DNA of 38,940 nt from a virus. Position 1 is the stretch's first letter. Each line of letters begins with the position of its first letter. Position numbers and translations under genes: made by a program. Positions 12,720 through 20,191 of the stretch are shown in pieces. The stretch lies in the IMG/VR virus record IMGVR_UViG_3300036828_000804, positions 1-38,940 of that record. One strand, given 5' to 3'. Below the pieces are notes generated by a model, which was not told the origin of the DNA, did no database searches, and saw nothing but the letters and a program-made list of their open reading frames with translations.

Positions 12720-14127
12720 CGACGGGAGGCGTTATCCGGATGATGCGCTTGCCTCCGTGCAGCCGGGTCTTGTCGATCCGCCAGCCGAGCGCTCCCAGGG
12801 CCTGTGAGGTGCGCTCGATGCGGTCCGACAGCGACCGCGCCGTCCAGTGCGAGCGTCCCTCGTCCTGGAGGTTGCCGTGCATGACGAGGTAGTGCAGCAG
12901 TTCGGTCGCGGTGCCCTCCCAGGTGCCGCGTACGGCTGCCGTCAGGGCCATGGCGACCGTGTCCCCCTCGACGATGTCCTCCAGGGCGTTGAACCGGCCC
13001 ATGCGCCACGAGGCCATGGCGTTGGTGCGCCAGCGCCGGTCGACCAGCGAGACGATCTGCGAGAACCGCGTGAGCCGGTCCGATCCGGCCGGTGACGGCA
13101 GGGACTGCATATCGGCCAGGATCTGCACGGTGCGGTCCAGCAGCCACGCCAGCGCACTCGGATGCGCCAGCGCCCACGTGGCCGCGACCTCGTCGTCCGA
13201 GCGGAACGCGGTCAACCGTGACAGCCTGTGCGCCGCCAGCCGGTCGGCCAGGTCTCCCTGCAGCCCGCCGAGCGTGATCCCGTTCAAGATGATCACGCTT
13301 TGAAACGAGGTCACGAACAGGTCTCCGTCGGTGTACAAGGCCCTGTCCACCCAGCCGTCACCGGATGCCGCCTTGCACAGCGCGTCCGACCACCAGCGCG
13401 AGACGCCGGAGACGTTGTCCATCGCCATCACGTACCGGCCGCCAGCCATGGCCGCCCAGGTGCGCTCGTCCCGCGGCACCGGCTGCATCGCGGGCGAGGC
13501 GTCGATCCAGTTCGAGGTGATCCGGGTCGTACCGGTCTTCGCCGATCCGGGCGGTCCTGAGATGACCTCGATCGGGTGCGTAATGCCCGGGAACAGCGAG
13601 GCGATCCGGCAGGCGACATACAGGGCCCAGTCGTTGTCGTCCACGATGTTGATCAGGTCGCGGACCCTGTCCAGATCCCCCTCCTCCGCTGGCACCGGCA
13701 GCTCGCCGGTCAGCGCAGTGCGGTGGAACAGCACCGGCGGCCGGTTGATCACCCGCCAGTGACCCGGCCGGATCTCGACGGCCTTGCCGTCCGGCCGTCC
13801 AAGGTCCAGGAACACCGAGCCGCTGTGCGAGGCGAGGCGGAGGTTCGGAGTGACCCGGCTGTGCCCCATCGCGGCGCCCTCGGCCAGGTTCAGCACCGTG
13901 GTCAGGGCCTCGTTGTTGGCCGCCCGCCCGGTGTGCCGATACATGTCCGTGGCCAGCCGGATACGGAGTCCTGAGTTGCCGCGCAACGGGATCATGACCG
14001 AGGGCACGTCGTTGCGCACGGCGAATGGCCGTCCGTCAGCTGTGGCCGCCAGGTAGTAGTCCCGCTGCAAGATCCCCATCAGGGTGTCGACCGCGGACGG
14101 CGCCTGCACGGCGGCCGTGCCGGTCAT
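12715..14127 (-). CDS. AAA/SF3-like replicative helicase (470 aa)
   Basis: Walker A GPPGSAKT lies at 191-198, a Walker B-like strand RYVMAMDN at 231-238, a sensor-like VIILNGI at 278-284, and ADRLAAHRLSRL with candidate arginine-finger residues after it. The N-terminal 170 residues read as a beta-rich domain and the last 75 as a winged helix (WEGTATELLHYL onward). This order fits the helicase half of phage primase-helicases of the D5/P4 alpha type; the primase is a separate gene at 15388-16308. The start at 14127 overlaps a 12-codon leader ORF (ATGA). It should unwind DNA at the phage fork. Confidence 0.8.
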   Translation of the reverse strand: MTGTAAVQAPSAVDTLMGILQRDYYLAATADGRPFAVRNDVPSVMIPLRGNSGLRIRLATDMYRHTGRAANNEALTTVLNLAEGAAMGHSRVTPNLRLASHSGSVFLDLGRPDGKAVEIRPGHWRVINRPPVLFHRTALTGELPVPAEEGDLDRVRDLINIVDDNDWALYVACRIASLFPGITHPIEVISGPPGSAKTGTTRITSNWIDASPAMQPVPRDERTWAAMAGGRYVMAMDNVSGVSRWWSDALCKAASGDGWVDRALYTDGDLFVTSFQSVIILNGITLGGLQGDLADRLAAHRLSRLTAFRSDDEVAATWALAHPSALAWLLDRTVQILADMQSLPSPAGSDRLTRFSQIVSLVDRRWRTNAMASWRMGRFNALEDIVEGDTVAMALTAAVRGTWEGTATELLHYLVMHGNLQDEGRSHWTARSLSDRIERTSQALGALGWRIDKTRLHGGKRIIRITPPVV

Positions 14128-14162
14128 GTCCGCACCTGGGCTGCCGTGTGTATGCTTCTCAT
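14124..14162 (-). CDS. 12-residue leader ORF before the helicase
   Basis: MRSIHTAAQVRT is preceded by GAGAGAGGA and ends in TGA overlapping the helicase ATG. The helicase has no good ribosome site of its own, so it is probably translated by re-initiation after this peptide. Confidence 0.5.
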   Translation of the reverse strand: MRSIHTAAQVRT

Positions 14163-14198
14163 CGAGTGGTCCTCTCTCTGGTAGGGGAAGAGCGCTCC

Positions 14199-14226
14199 GG
14201 ACGTCCCGGGGATAGGCGGGACGTCC
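14199..14226. repeat. Hairpin in the helicase leader
   Basis: GGACGTCCC (14199-14207) pairs with GGGACGTCC (14218-14226) around a 10-nt loop. The arms are themselves nearly palindromic. In the untranslated leader it may tune expression or act as a weak terminator. Confidence 0.45.
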
Positions 14227-14299
14227 ACACTCCTGTGCAGGTCGCATCGCCGGGGTCGGCGGCCAGGTCCCACCAACCTAGCGCGGTAGCACAGGACCG

Positions 14300-14334
14300 G
14301 CGAGGGACCCGATGACGCCACTCGGGTCCCTCGC
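14300..14334 (-). terminator. Hairpin terminator after the Toprim gene
   Basis: A perfect 13-bp stem (GCGAGGGACCCGA at 14300-14312 with its complement at 14322-14334) and 9-nt loop lie 18 bp past the stop at 14352. No T tract follows. Confidence 0.65.
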
Positions 14335-14351
14335 GGACTATACGGCGACAT

Positions 14352-15335
14352 CTAGTCGACCGCGTCCAACTCGTCACGCAGGTACCGCTCGACCGACTCC
14401 CAGTTCTCCGCCGCCGCGGTCAGCACCGCGCGCTCGCGATCCCCTCGGGCGAGGCGAGCGTCGTACAGCTCGGGCACCAGGTGGCGCCGGATGCTCGTGT
14501 CCACCAGCTCGACCAGGGTCTGCGGCTCCAGGGCGTCCAGCTCCCAGCAGTCGGTGCCGTACAGCTCGACGTATCCGGCGAACCGGCTGTCGGTCTCCTT
14601 GGCGTAGTTGGGCGGCGGGTTGTACGCCCGCACCTGGTCCAGGGTCAGCGCGATCCGGTCCACCGTGCAGTCCGAGCGGAACAGCGACAGCCGCTCCTGG
14701 ATGTCGCGCGGGATATCTATCCCGGTCGGGTCGTGGTCTCCCAGGTAGAGGATCGTGGTCTTGCGACCGTTCCGCTCGTACGCGCGCAGCCGCTGCGCCG
14801 CGTCGTGCACGAGGGAGTGCGACGGGCTGCCCTTGCATGCGGTGTAGCCGACGTTCAGCGGGCCCGCGGCGCGGGCGATGACGTCGACCAGCGCGTCCTT
14901 CTCCACCCACACCTCGACGTGCTCGGGCTGGCCGTCCCAGTGCGTGATGTCGTACTGGTTGGCCACGGCGTCCAGCGCGCTGGCCGGGGAGTCGAACCCG
15001 TAGTCGCCGCCAGCCGATTCCCGGCCGCGGTCCTCGATGTGCGACCAGTCGATCAGACCGGCTACGCGTGCGTCCGCGATCAGCGATCCCAGCCACTTGT
15101 AGTTGGCCTGGCAGTTCTTGGTGCCCTGCCCGCTGGTGTTGCCCGGGTCGCGCCGGTCGCCGGTGAAGTACCGGCTGTCCGGGAACGCGTCGGTGGCGAT
15201 GAACCGGTAGTAGAGCTGACGCAGCGTCAGGCGGTAGCCCTCCGCGGCGTACTGCTGGCAGATCGCGTCCGCGGCCTGCACGACGGCCCGTCCGGCCTCG
15301 CTGAACGTCCGGCCCTCATATCTGATCTTGCTCAT
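14352..15335 (-). CDS. Spo11/Top6A-like Toprim protein (327 aa)
   Basis: The N-terminal domain holds YRLTLRQLYYRFIAT (34-48), where the Tyr pair at 42-43 corresponds in pattern to the catalytic tyrosine motif of Spo11 and topoisomerase VI A. The next helices (KWLGSLIADARVAGLIDW) continue that resemblance. A Toprim domain follows with VWVEKDAL (Glu145) and ILYLGDHDPTGIDI (Asp200, Asp202). Top6A cuts both strands and needs a GHKL ATPase B subunit; none is seen here. Free-standing A-like proteins (Mini-A) are known from mobile elements. It lies between helicase and primase, so a role in replication or recombination start is likely. The start follows GTTCAGGGAGGAGC. Confidence 0.75.
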   Translation of the reverse strand: MSKIRYEGRTFSEAGRAVVQAADAICQQYAAEGYRLTLRQLYYRFIATDAFPDSRYFTGDRRDPGNTSGQGTKNCQANYKWLGSLIADARVAGLIDWSHIEDRGRESAGGDYGFDSPASALDAVANQYDITHWDGQPEHVEVWVEKDALVDVIARAAGPLNVGYTACKGSPSHSLVHDAAQRLRAYERNGRKTTILYLGDHDPTGIDIPRDIQERLSLFRSDCTVDRIALTLDQVRAYNPPPNYAKETDSRFAGYVELYGTDCWELDALEPQTLVELVDTSIRRHLVPELYDARLARGDRERAVLTAAAENWESVERYLRDELDAVD

Positions 15336-15359
15336 GTTGCTCCTCCCTGAACGGTGCTT

Positions 15360-15398
15360 ACTGATGACAAGTTAGCACGGCGCGCGGTCATCTGCCAT
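15360..15398 (-). promoter_or_regulatory. Leftward promoter with exact 13-bp operator
   Basis: Plus strand 15360-15372 is the exact complement of ACTTGTCATCAGT. On the minus strand CTAACT (15375-15370) overlaps it as the -10 box, with ATGGCA 17 bp upstream as a fair -35. It would drive the Toprim gene; the -35 lies in the 3' end of the primase gene. Confidence 0.65.
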
Positions 15399-16308
15399 GG
15401 CCTCTGAGCCATGCGTCGCGCTGGGCGCGTTCCTTCTGCTTCTGCCCGTCGATGAACTTGCGGGCCGACTCGTTGATCGTCATGACCTCGCGCCAGGGCA
15501 TGCCCATCTGGTCCCCGGCCAGCCAGATGACCATCAGCTCCTCGAGCACGTCGTCGGCGGTCATCTTGCGGTGCAGTGCGCACGCCGCCCGGTACATCTC
15601 CCGGTTGCGGGTGCCGACCTGTGCCCCATGTGTCTTCAGCTCCTCGAGGTCTACGTCCTCATCCGATCCGTTGCCGCCGCCGGATCCGGGCCCGGGGCCC
15701 GCCGAGGCGATCCACTGCAACACCCATGGCGGCGCGTCCCCGGCGTCGCAGAAGCACCCACCGGTCCACCGGTACGGTACCGGCACGGACTCTCCGCTAC
15801 GCGACGCGACCAGCGCCGAGGAAGGCGGGGCCACCACGAGGTTGCCGTCTCCCAGGACGTCCACGCCGGGCAGGATGCCGGGCCGCGCCGGTACGCGCAC
15901 GCCGCGCTCGGTGCGCAGCCACAGGTGCACGCCGCCGGACGGGGTCGCGGCCACGGACGCGCCGGGCAGCCCGTATCCGCGCTCCCGCATGAAGGTCCAC
16001 AGCTCGCCCGGCCCGTTGTGCCCGTTCTTCACGTCCAGATCCAGCACGACCAGGCGGGACGGCGACCCGCACGCCACACCCAGGTTCGCGGCCTTGTCCT
16101 GTGACCAGCACCACTTTGCGGCCTTGGCGTCCTTCGACGCCCAGTGCACGCCGCCTGAGTCCCCGAGCATCCGGTGCGGCCTCTTACGGCCGCGGGCCAG
16201 CGGCAGCACCGCGAACCCCTGCCCCTGGTAGCGCAGCGCGGCGGCGCCGATCCCGAGCGCGCGCACGACGGAGTCGGCCGAGTCGAAATCTTGATGTTGA
16301 CAATCCAT
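15388..16308 (-). CDS. AEP primase-polymerase (prim-pol), 306 aa
   Basis: The N-terminal ~200 residues carry the prim-pol signature: GFAVLPLARGRKRPH, the metal-binding strand LVVLDLDVKNG (Asp90, Asp92), the SGGVHLWL motif with His128, and a GNLVVAPPS strand. A Gly/Ser/Asp-rich linker leads to a helical PriCT-like tail (THGAQVGTRNREMYRAAC onward). Such enzymes synthesise primers and can extend them. The partner helicase is encoded separately at 12715. The ATG at 16308 (MDCQHQDF) is preferred because GGGAGGAA lies just upstream; an in-frame ATG at 16353 would precede it inside the promoter. Confidence 0.85.
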   Translation of the reverse strand: MDCQHQDFDSADSVVRALGIGAAALRYQGQGFAVLPLARGRKRPHRMLGDSGGVHWASKDAKAAKWCWSQDKAANLGVACGSPSRLVVLDLDVKNGHNGPGELWTFMRERGYGLPGASVAATPSGGVHLWLRTERGVRVPARPGILPGVDVLGDGNLVVAPPSSALVASRSGESVPVPYRWTGGCFCDAGDAPPWVLQWIASAGPGPGSGGGNGSDEDVDLEELKTHGAQVGTRNREMYRAACALHRKMTADDVLEELMVIWLAGDQMGMPWREVMTINESARKFIDGQKQKERAQRDAWLRGHGR

Positions 16309-16319
16309 GTGTTCCTCCC

Positions 16320-16364
16320 TGACCTTTGCCCGGATTCTACTGTAGAGTGTCACTGATGACTAGT
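16320..16364. promoter_or_regulatory. Divergent promoters with shared 13-bp operator
   Basis: Rightward: TAGAGT (16343-16348), then ACTGATGACTAGT (16352-16364), a 12 of 13 match; the -35 is weak. Leftward: TAGAAT (16339-16334) with TAGTCA 17 bp upstream, inside the same operator. One bound protein could shut both the primase gene and the polymerase operon. Confidence 0.6.
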
Positions 16365-16387
16365 TCAGTTCAGGGAGGAAGGGAACG

Positions 16388-16894
16388 ATGGAACGTCACT
16401 GCATCCAAGATCACTCCGGCCGTACGGTGGCCGAGTTCGACGGCGAGCTCTACGCCGAGTCGACCAGCGACGACGGCCAGCGGGCTCGGTGGATCGAGCT
16501 CAACCTGTTCCGCACCGAGACCGGATGGGCCGTGCACCGCGCGTCCCGCTCGATCCTGTACCACCGCGCGGACACCACCTGCCGCACGCCCAAGCAGGCC
16601 CGCCCGGGCATCCGGTCCACCGCGGAGCGACTGCCCGAGGACGCCGAGCCGTGCGGCCAGTGCCGCCCGCCGGAGGCGGACGTCATGGCGCCGGACTCGC
16701 CGGTGCGCATCGAGGTGCCCCGGCACAACGTGCACTTCATGGACACCGAGGCGCAGGTGGTGGGCGACCTGACGATGGACCGGCGCACCGGCACCCCGTA
16801 CTGGTCGCAGCCGGTCGTGGAGCTGCTGCTCGCCGCTGGTAAGCGGCACCCCGAATTCCTCGCCCTGATGCCGCAGCAGGGGGTGGTCCGATGA
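16388..16894 (+). CDS. Hypothetical protein (168 aa), first gene of the polymerase operon
   Basis: The ATG follows GTTCAGGGAGGAAGGGAACG. The first half is beta-rich with two W and a Tyr-rich patch; TCRTPKQ and CGQC could form a four-Cys metal site. The end is helical (PVVELLLAAGKRHPEFLAL). It is coupled to the next gene by ATGA. I do not recognise a family. Confidence 0.7.
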   Translation: MERHCIQDHSGRTVAEFDGELYAESTSDDGQRARWIELNLFRTETGWAVHRASRSILYHRADTTCRTPKQARPGIRSTAERLPEDAEPCGQCRPPEADVMAPDSPVRIEVPRHNVHFMDTEAQVVGDLTMDRRTGTPYWSQPVVELLLAAGKRHPEFLALMPQQGVVR

Positions 16895-17073
16895 CCGCGA
16901 AGGAGACCTGGGCTCCGCGGAGCATCTACGGCAACACCTTCCACGCGGTGCGCGACGGCAACACGGCGCTGTGCGGCGTGAAGATCAGCCCCCACTCGCT
17001 GCACTGCCCCGAGGTGCCCAGGGGCGGCCGTACGTGCCCCAGGTGCGTGGCCAAGGGAGGGACGCCGCGATGA
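16891..17073 (+). CDS. Small zinc-ribbon protein (60 aa)
   Basis: After an N-terminal segment comes FHAVRDGNTALCGVKI and then TCPRCVAKG, giving a single Cys, another Cys and a CxxC knuckle. A similar order (LPVSGDGTTVLCGKQ then CAIC) occurs in the protein at 17213-17383, so the two are likely paralogues. It is coupled to both neighbours by ATGA. Confidence 0.65.
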   Translation: MTAKETWAPRSIYGNTFHAVRDGNTALCGVKISPHSLHCPEVPRGGRTCPRCVAKGGTPR

Positions 17074-17216
17074 TCAGGCTCAAGTTGCACCGGCGGGCAG
17101 GGCACAGGGTGTCCATCCCCGGCCGCGGATATGCGCACTTCTACCGCTGCTGGACATGTAGCAAGGGCTGGAACGGGTTGTTCTTCCGTGCCGGGAAGCA
17201 CTGGTGCGCGCGATGA
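17070..17216 (+). CDS. Small basic CxxC protein (48 aa)
   Basis: Starts MIRLKLHRRAGHRVSIPG at an ATG overlapping the previous stop. CWTC and a final HWCAR could hold a zinc. The longer frame from 16971 is a shadow of the gene before it. Function unknown. Confidence 0.6.
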   Translation: MIRLKLHRRAGHRVSIPGRGYAHFYRCWTCSKGWNGLFFRAGKHWCAR

Positions 17217-17383
17217 CACCTAAGCGTGTTTACATGTTCCCGAACACCCAGGCGCACCTGCTGCCCGTGTCCGGCGACGGCACCACCGTCCTGTGTGGCA
17301 AGCAGTCCGGCTCCATGCGCTGGCGCGACGACGAACACGCCGCCAGCCTGAAGGTGTGCGCCATCTGCCGGTCGGCGGCCTGA
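17213..17383 (+). CDS. Small zinc-ribbon protein (56 aa)
   Basis: MTPKRVYMFPNTQAHLLPVS starts this 56-residue protein; LCGKQ and CAICR supply three Cys. It resembles the 16891-17073 product. Its stop is 1 nt before the polymerase GTG, so it is probably translated together with the polymerase. Confidence 0.6.
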   Translation: MTPKRVYMFPNTQAHLLPVSGDGTTVLCGKQSGSMRWRDDEHAASLKVCAICRSAA

Positions 17384-17384
17384 G

Positions 17385-19172
17385 GTGGCCGGGGGCGTGC
17401 TGGACGGGGTGACCCTGCGCACCATCACCTCGATCGACGAGCTGGCCGAGTGCAAGCGCTGGGCCGGTGAGCGCCGTGAGGGCATCCTCGCCTTCGACAC
17501 TGAATCAGCAGGCTTATCCCCGTACCGGGACGAGTGCCGCCTGATCCAGATCGGCGACATGCGCACCGGATGGGCCGCACCGGCGAAGCTGTGGGGCGGC
17601 GGGATCCTGGAGATCCTGCGCGATTACCAGGGCGACCTGGGCGCGCACCAAATGGGCTACGACCACCGGGTGATCTACCAGTTCAGCGGATTGAAGCTGA
17701 ACTGGGCGAAGATCCACGACACGCTGATGAGCTGCCACCTGCACGACTCGATCATGCCGCACGGGCTGAAGGCCGCCGGATCGCGCATGGTAGACCCGCG
17801 CGCCATGGAGGGCGAGCGGATCCTGCAGGAGGCGATGGCCGCCAACCACTGGACGTGGGCGACGGTGCCGATCGACTACCCGGGGTACACCGCGTACGCC
17901 GCGCTGGACCCGGTGCTCACGGCGCATCTGTGGCACAAGACCGGCCCGGCCGCGATGGGCTCGTTCCGGGAGGCATACGACCTCGAGCGCGCCACCGCGC
18001 GGATTGCGGCGGCGATGATGGACGCCGGGATGCTGCTCGACGTGCCGTACATCGAGCGGCAGATCGAGCATCTGGAGGCGTGGGAGCGCGGGGCCATGGC
18101 GTGGCTGCACGAGCAGTTCGGCATGACCTCGGTCAACTCGGCCGCGCAGGTCGAGCGCGTGCTCGCCAAGCTCGGCATCCCCGTGATGATGTTCACCAAG
18201 ACCGGGCAGGCGTCGATCGACAAGGACACGCTTCGGGTCTACGCCACCGCGTACCCGCAGCACCGCCAGGTGATCGAGACGATCTCCTACGCCCGCAAGA
18301 CGTACAAGATCGTGAACACGCACCTGCGCAAGTTCCTCGCGCTGCGCGACGCAGACGACGTGATCCACGCCTCGATCAACACCTGCCAGGCGCGCACGTC
18401 CCGGCAGTCCGTGACGGACCCGCCGATGCAGACCTTCGACCGGGACGTGCCGATGATCAGAGGCGCGTACCGGCCGCGGCCGGGCAACGCGTTCGTGACG
18501 GTCGACGCCGACCAGATCGAGGCGCGCATCACCGCGCACTTCTCCGAGGACCGGGGCATGATCGAGATGTTCCGCCAGGCCGAGGAGACCGGGATCGACT
18601 TCTTCCGGCTGATGGCGGGCCGGATCTACCAGGACGATCCGGAGAAGATCGCCAAGAGCGACATCCGGCGCCAGCTGACCAAGAACTCCACCTACGCGCG
18701 GATCTACGGCTCCGGCCTGGACCGGATGGCCCTGACCGCCGGTGTGCCGGTCGAGCAGGCAGCCCCGGTCTACCACGCGTTCGGCCAGATGTATCCGGGC
18801 CCTGACAGGCTCATGCACCAGATCACCCAGCGGTGCCGGGCTGAGGAGCGCGCCGGGCGCCGCGGGTTCGTCACCACGCCTACCGGCCGTGTCCTGTTCA
18901 CCGACCGCAACCGCGGATACGCGGGCCTGAACTACAAGGTGCAGGGGCATTCCGCCGAGATATTGAAGAAGGGCGTGATCGACCTCGACGCGGCCGGACT
19001 CACCCCGTATCTGCGCCTGACGATTCACGATGAGGTACTCGGAGAATTCCCGAAGGACACCGCCAAGGAAGCCCTGGCCGAGATGTCGAGGATTCTCACC
19101 GACCGCACGACGTATGCCGTTCCCATCACCTGGGACGGAAAGGTTCTATCGGAGAGGTGGGTGAAAGGATAA
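17385..19172 (+). CDS. Family A DNA polymerase with 3'-5' exonuclease (595 aa)
   Basis: Exonuclease motifs: LAFDTES (Asp38, Glu40), GYDHRVI (Asp93) and YAALD (Tyr171, Asp175). Polymerase motifs: A, VTVDADQIEARITAHFSED with Asp374 or 376; B, RRQLTKNSTYARIYGSG with Arg429, Lys433, Tyr437, Tyr441, Gly442; C, LTIHDEV with His548, Asp549, Glu550. Tyr437 stands where E. coli Pol I has Phe762 and T7 polymerase has Tyr, so ready ddNTP use is expected. There is no 5' nuclease domain. It is the phage replicative polymerase. The GTG start has no other good candidate nearby and follows directly on the previous stop. Confidence 0.92.
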   Translation: MAGGVLDGVTLRTITSIDELAECKRWAGERREGILAFDTESAGLSPYRDECRLIQIGDMRTGWAAPAKLWGGGILEILRDYQGDLGAHQMGYDHRVIYQFSGLKLNWAKIHDTLMSCHLHDSIMPHGLKAAGSRMVDPRAMEGERILQEAMAANHWTWATVPIDYPGYTAYAALDPVLTAHLWHKTGPAAMGSFREAYDLERATARIAAAMMDAGMLLDVPYIERQIEHLEAWERGAMAWLHEQFGMTSVNSAAQVERVLAKLGIPVMMFTKTGQASIDKDTLRVYATAYPQHRQVIETISYARKTYKIVNTHLRKFLALRDADDVIHASINTCQARTSRQSVTDPPMQTFDRDVPMIRGAYRPRPGNAFVTVDADQIEARITAHFSEDRGMIEMFRQAEETGIDFFRLMAGRIYQDDPEKIAKSDIRRQLTKNSTYARIYGSGLDRMALTAGVPVEQAAPVYHAFGQMYPGPDRLMHQITQRCRAEERAGRRGFVTTPTGRVLFTDRNRGYAGLNYKVQGHSAEILKKGVIDLDAAGLTPYLRLTIHDEVLGEFPKDTAKEALAEMSRILTDRTTYAVPITWDGKVLSERWVKG

Positions 19173-19469
19173 ATGGAAGATTCGAATACCAGCCCCGTGC
19201 TGTTCCTTGCCAGGGCGCTCGAGGAATACCTGGACGAGCACTACCCGTATTGGCAGGGGGACTCCTCGAAGATCCCGGAAGACCTGGTCATCGAGATGCA
19301 CCCGTACACGCAGCACATGATCCTGCGGGATCCGGATCGGCTGCACATGGAGCCGGGCAGGATCGGCAAGGTGTGGATCCCCACGAAGATCAACCTGGAT
19401 CTCCAGCCGGGTGAGTGGGCGCTCGTCATGGTCACTAAGGACCGCAAGATCGGCGGAATGCTGCCATGA
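19173..19469 (+). CDS. Hypothetical protein (98 aa)
   Basis: The ATG directly follows the polymerase TAA. The sequence is acidic and rich in aromatic residues (LEEYLDEHYPYWQGD), then beta-rich with VWIPTKINLDLQPGEWALVM. It overlaps the next gene by 4 nt. It might be a polymerase accessory by position only. Confidence 0.6.
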   Translation: MEDSNTSPVLFLARALEEYLDEHYPYWQGDSSKIPEDLVIEMHPYTQHMILRDPDRLHMEPGRIGKVWIPTKINLDLQPGEWALVMVTKDRKIGGMLP

Positions 19470-19687
19470 GGTACCCCGGGGCGCAGACCGACATGAAGCT
19501 GCACGAAGGTGACGTCTGGAAGGTCGTCGTCGACAGCGCGGACGAGGAGCACGGACAGCGGTATTTCGCCACGCTGCGCCGGGTAGGCTGGCTCGACCAG
19601 AAGGGGCGTGTGTGGACCAAGCTCCCACCGTCCGACCAGTTCGACGGCGGATCCCTCACGCCGCTGCTTATCGACGCGAGGGAATGA
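19466..19687 (+). CDS. Hypothetical protein (73 aa)
   Basis: Begins MRYPGAQTDMKLHEGDVWKV and looks like a small beta barrel (WKVVVDSADEE, YFATLRRVGW, GRVWTKLPP). The stop overlaps the resolvase ATG. No family recognised. Confidence 0.6.
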   Translation: MRYPGAQTDMKLHEGDVWKVVVDSADEEHGQRYFATLRRVGWLDQKGRVWTKLPPSDQFDGGSLTPLLIDARE

Positions 19688-20154
19688 CCATGCTGGCACA
19701 AGCAGTGATGTTCATCGATCCAGGCGGCATGACCGGCCTGGCTACGCTGTCCGGCGCACAGGAGTTCTGGGCCGACGAGTTCCCGCCCGATCGGGCCGCG
19801 GAGATCATCGCGTCATTCTGCGAGCGGTGCAACTACGCGGGCATGATCGGGTGGGAGAGGTTCCACATCGGGCCGCAGACGCACAAGCTCACGCAGGAGC
19901 CGGTGCACCAGACGATCGAGATGATCGGCGTAGCCCGGTACCTGGCCGTGACGCATCACGTGCGGATCATCACACCGGCCGCGCCGGACGACCGCAAGGT
20001 GGCCAACCCGGCCATGTTGCGTGCCCTGGGCATCTGGCCGTCCGGCAAGGACGACGCGCAGTCCGCGGCCCAGCACCTGGTGGCCTGGTGCCTGCGGACC
20101 GGAGACATGCCAGCTCACTGGCGTGCTAAGCTCACGACTGCTGACATCTTGTAG
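19684..20154 (+). CDS. RuvC-like Holliday-junction resolvase (156 aa)
   Basis: An RNase H-fold nuclease pattern is clear: FIDPGGMTGLATL (Asp12) as first strand, IGWERF (Glu58) as the second acidic site, and GKDDAQSAAQHLVAW (Asp123, Asp124, His131) in the last helix. Such proteins cut four-way junctions and branched DNA before packaging. The ATG at 19684 overlaps the previous stop; in-frame sequence upstream is shadow. The stop overlaps the -10 box of the promoter for the helicase at 20192. Confidence 0.8.
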   Translation: MTMLAQAVMFIDPGGMTGLATLSGAQEFWADEFPPDRAAEIIASFCERCNYAGMIGWERFHIGPQTHKLTQEPVHQTIEMIGVARYLAVTHHVRIITPAAPDDRKVANPAMLRALGIWPSGKDDAQSAAQHLVAWCLRTGDMPAHWRAKLTTADIL

Positions 20155-20157
20155 AGT
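20137..20157 (+). promoter_or_regulatory. Putative promoter before the SNF2 helicase
   Basis: TAGAGT (20152-20157) is a -10 box like those of the other promoters; a degenerate operator ACTGCTGACATCT (10 of 13) lies just upstream. The leader GATCAGGGAAGAG follows at 20166-20178. No clear -35. Confidence 0.45.
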
Positions 20158-20191
20158 CGGCGGAAGATCAGGGAAGAGAGGGACGGCGGAT

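Noticed and set aside
12142-13177. Frames on both strands crossing the repeat region
   Set aside because: They run through repeats, promoter and two real genes, are Ser/Pro/Arg-rich, and have no ribosome site.
17514-19028. 504-codon minus-strand frame opposite the polymerase
   Set aside because: Composition is that of an antisense shadow; the plus strand has clear polymerase motifs.
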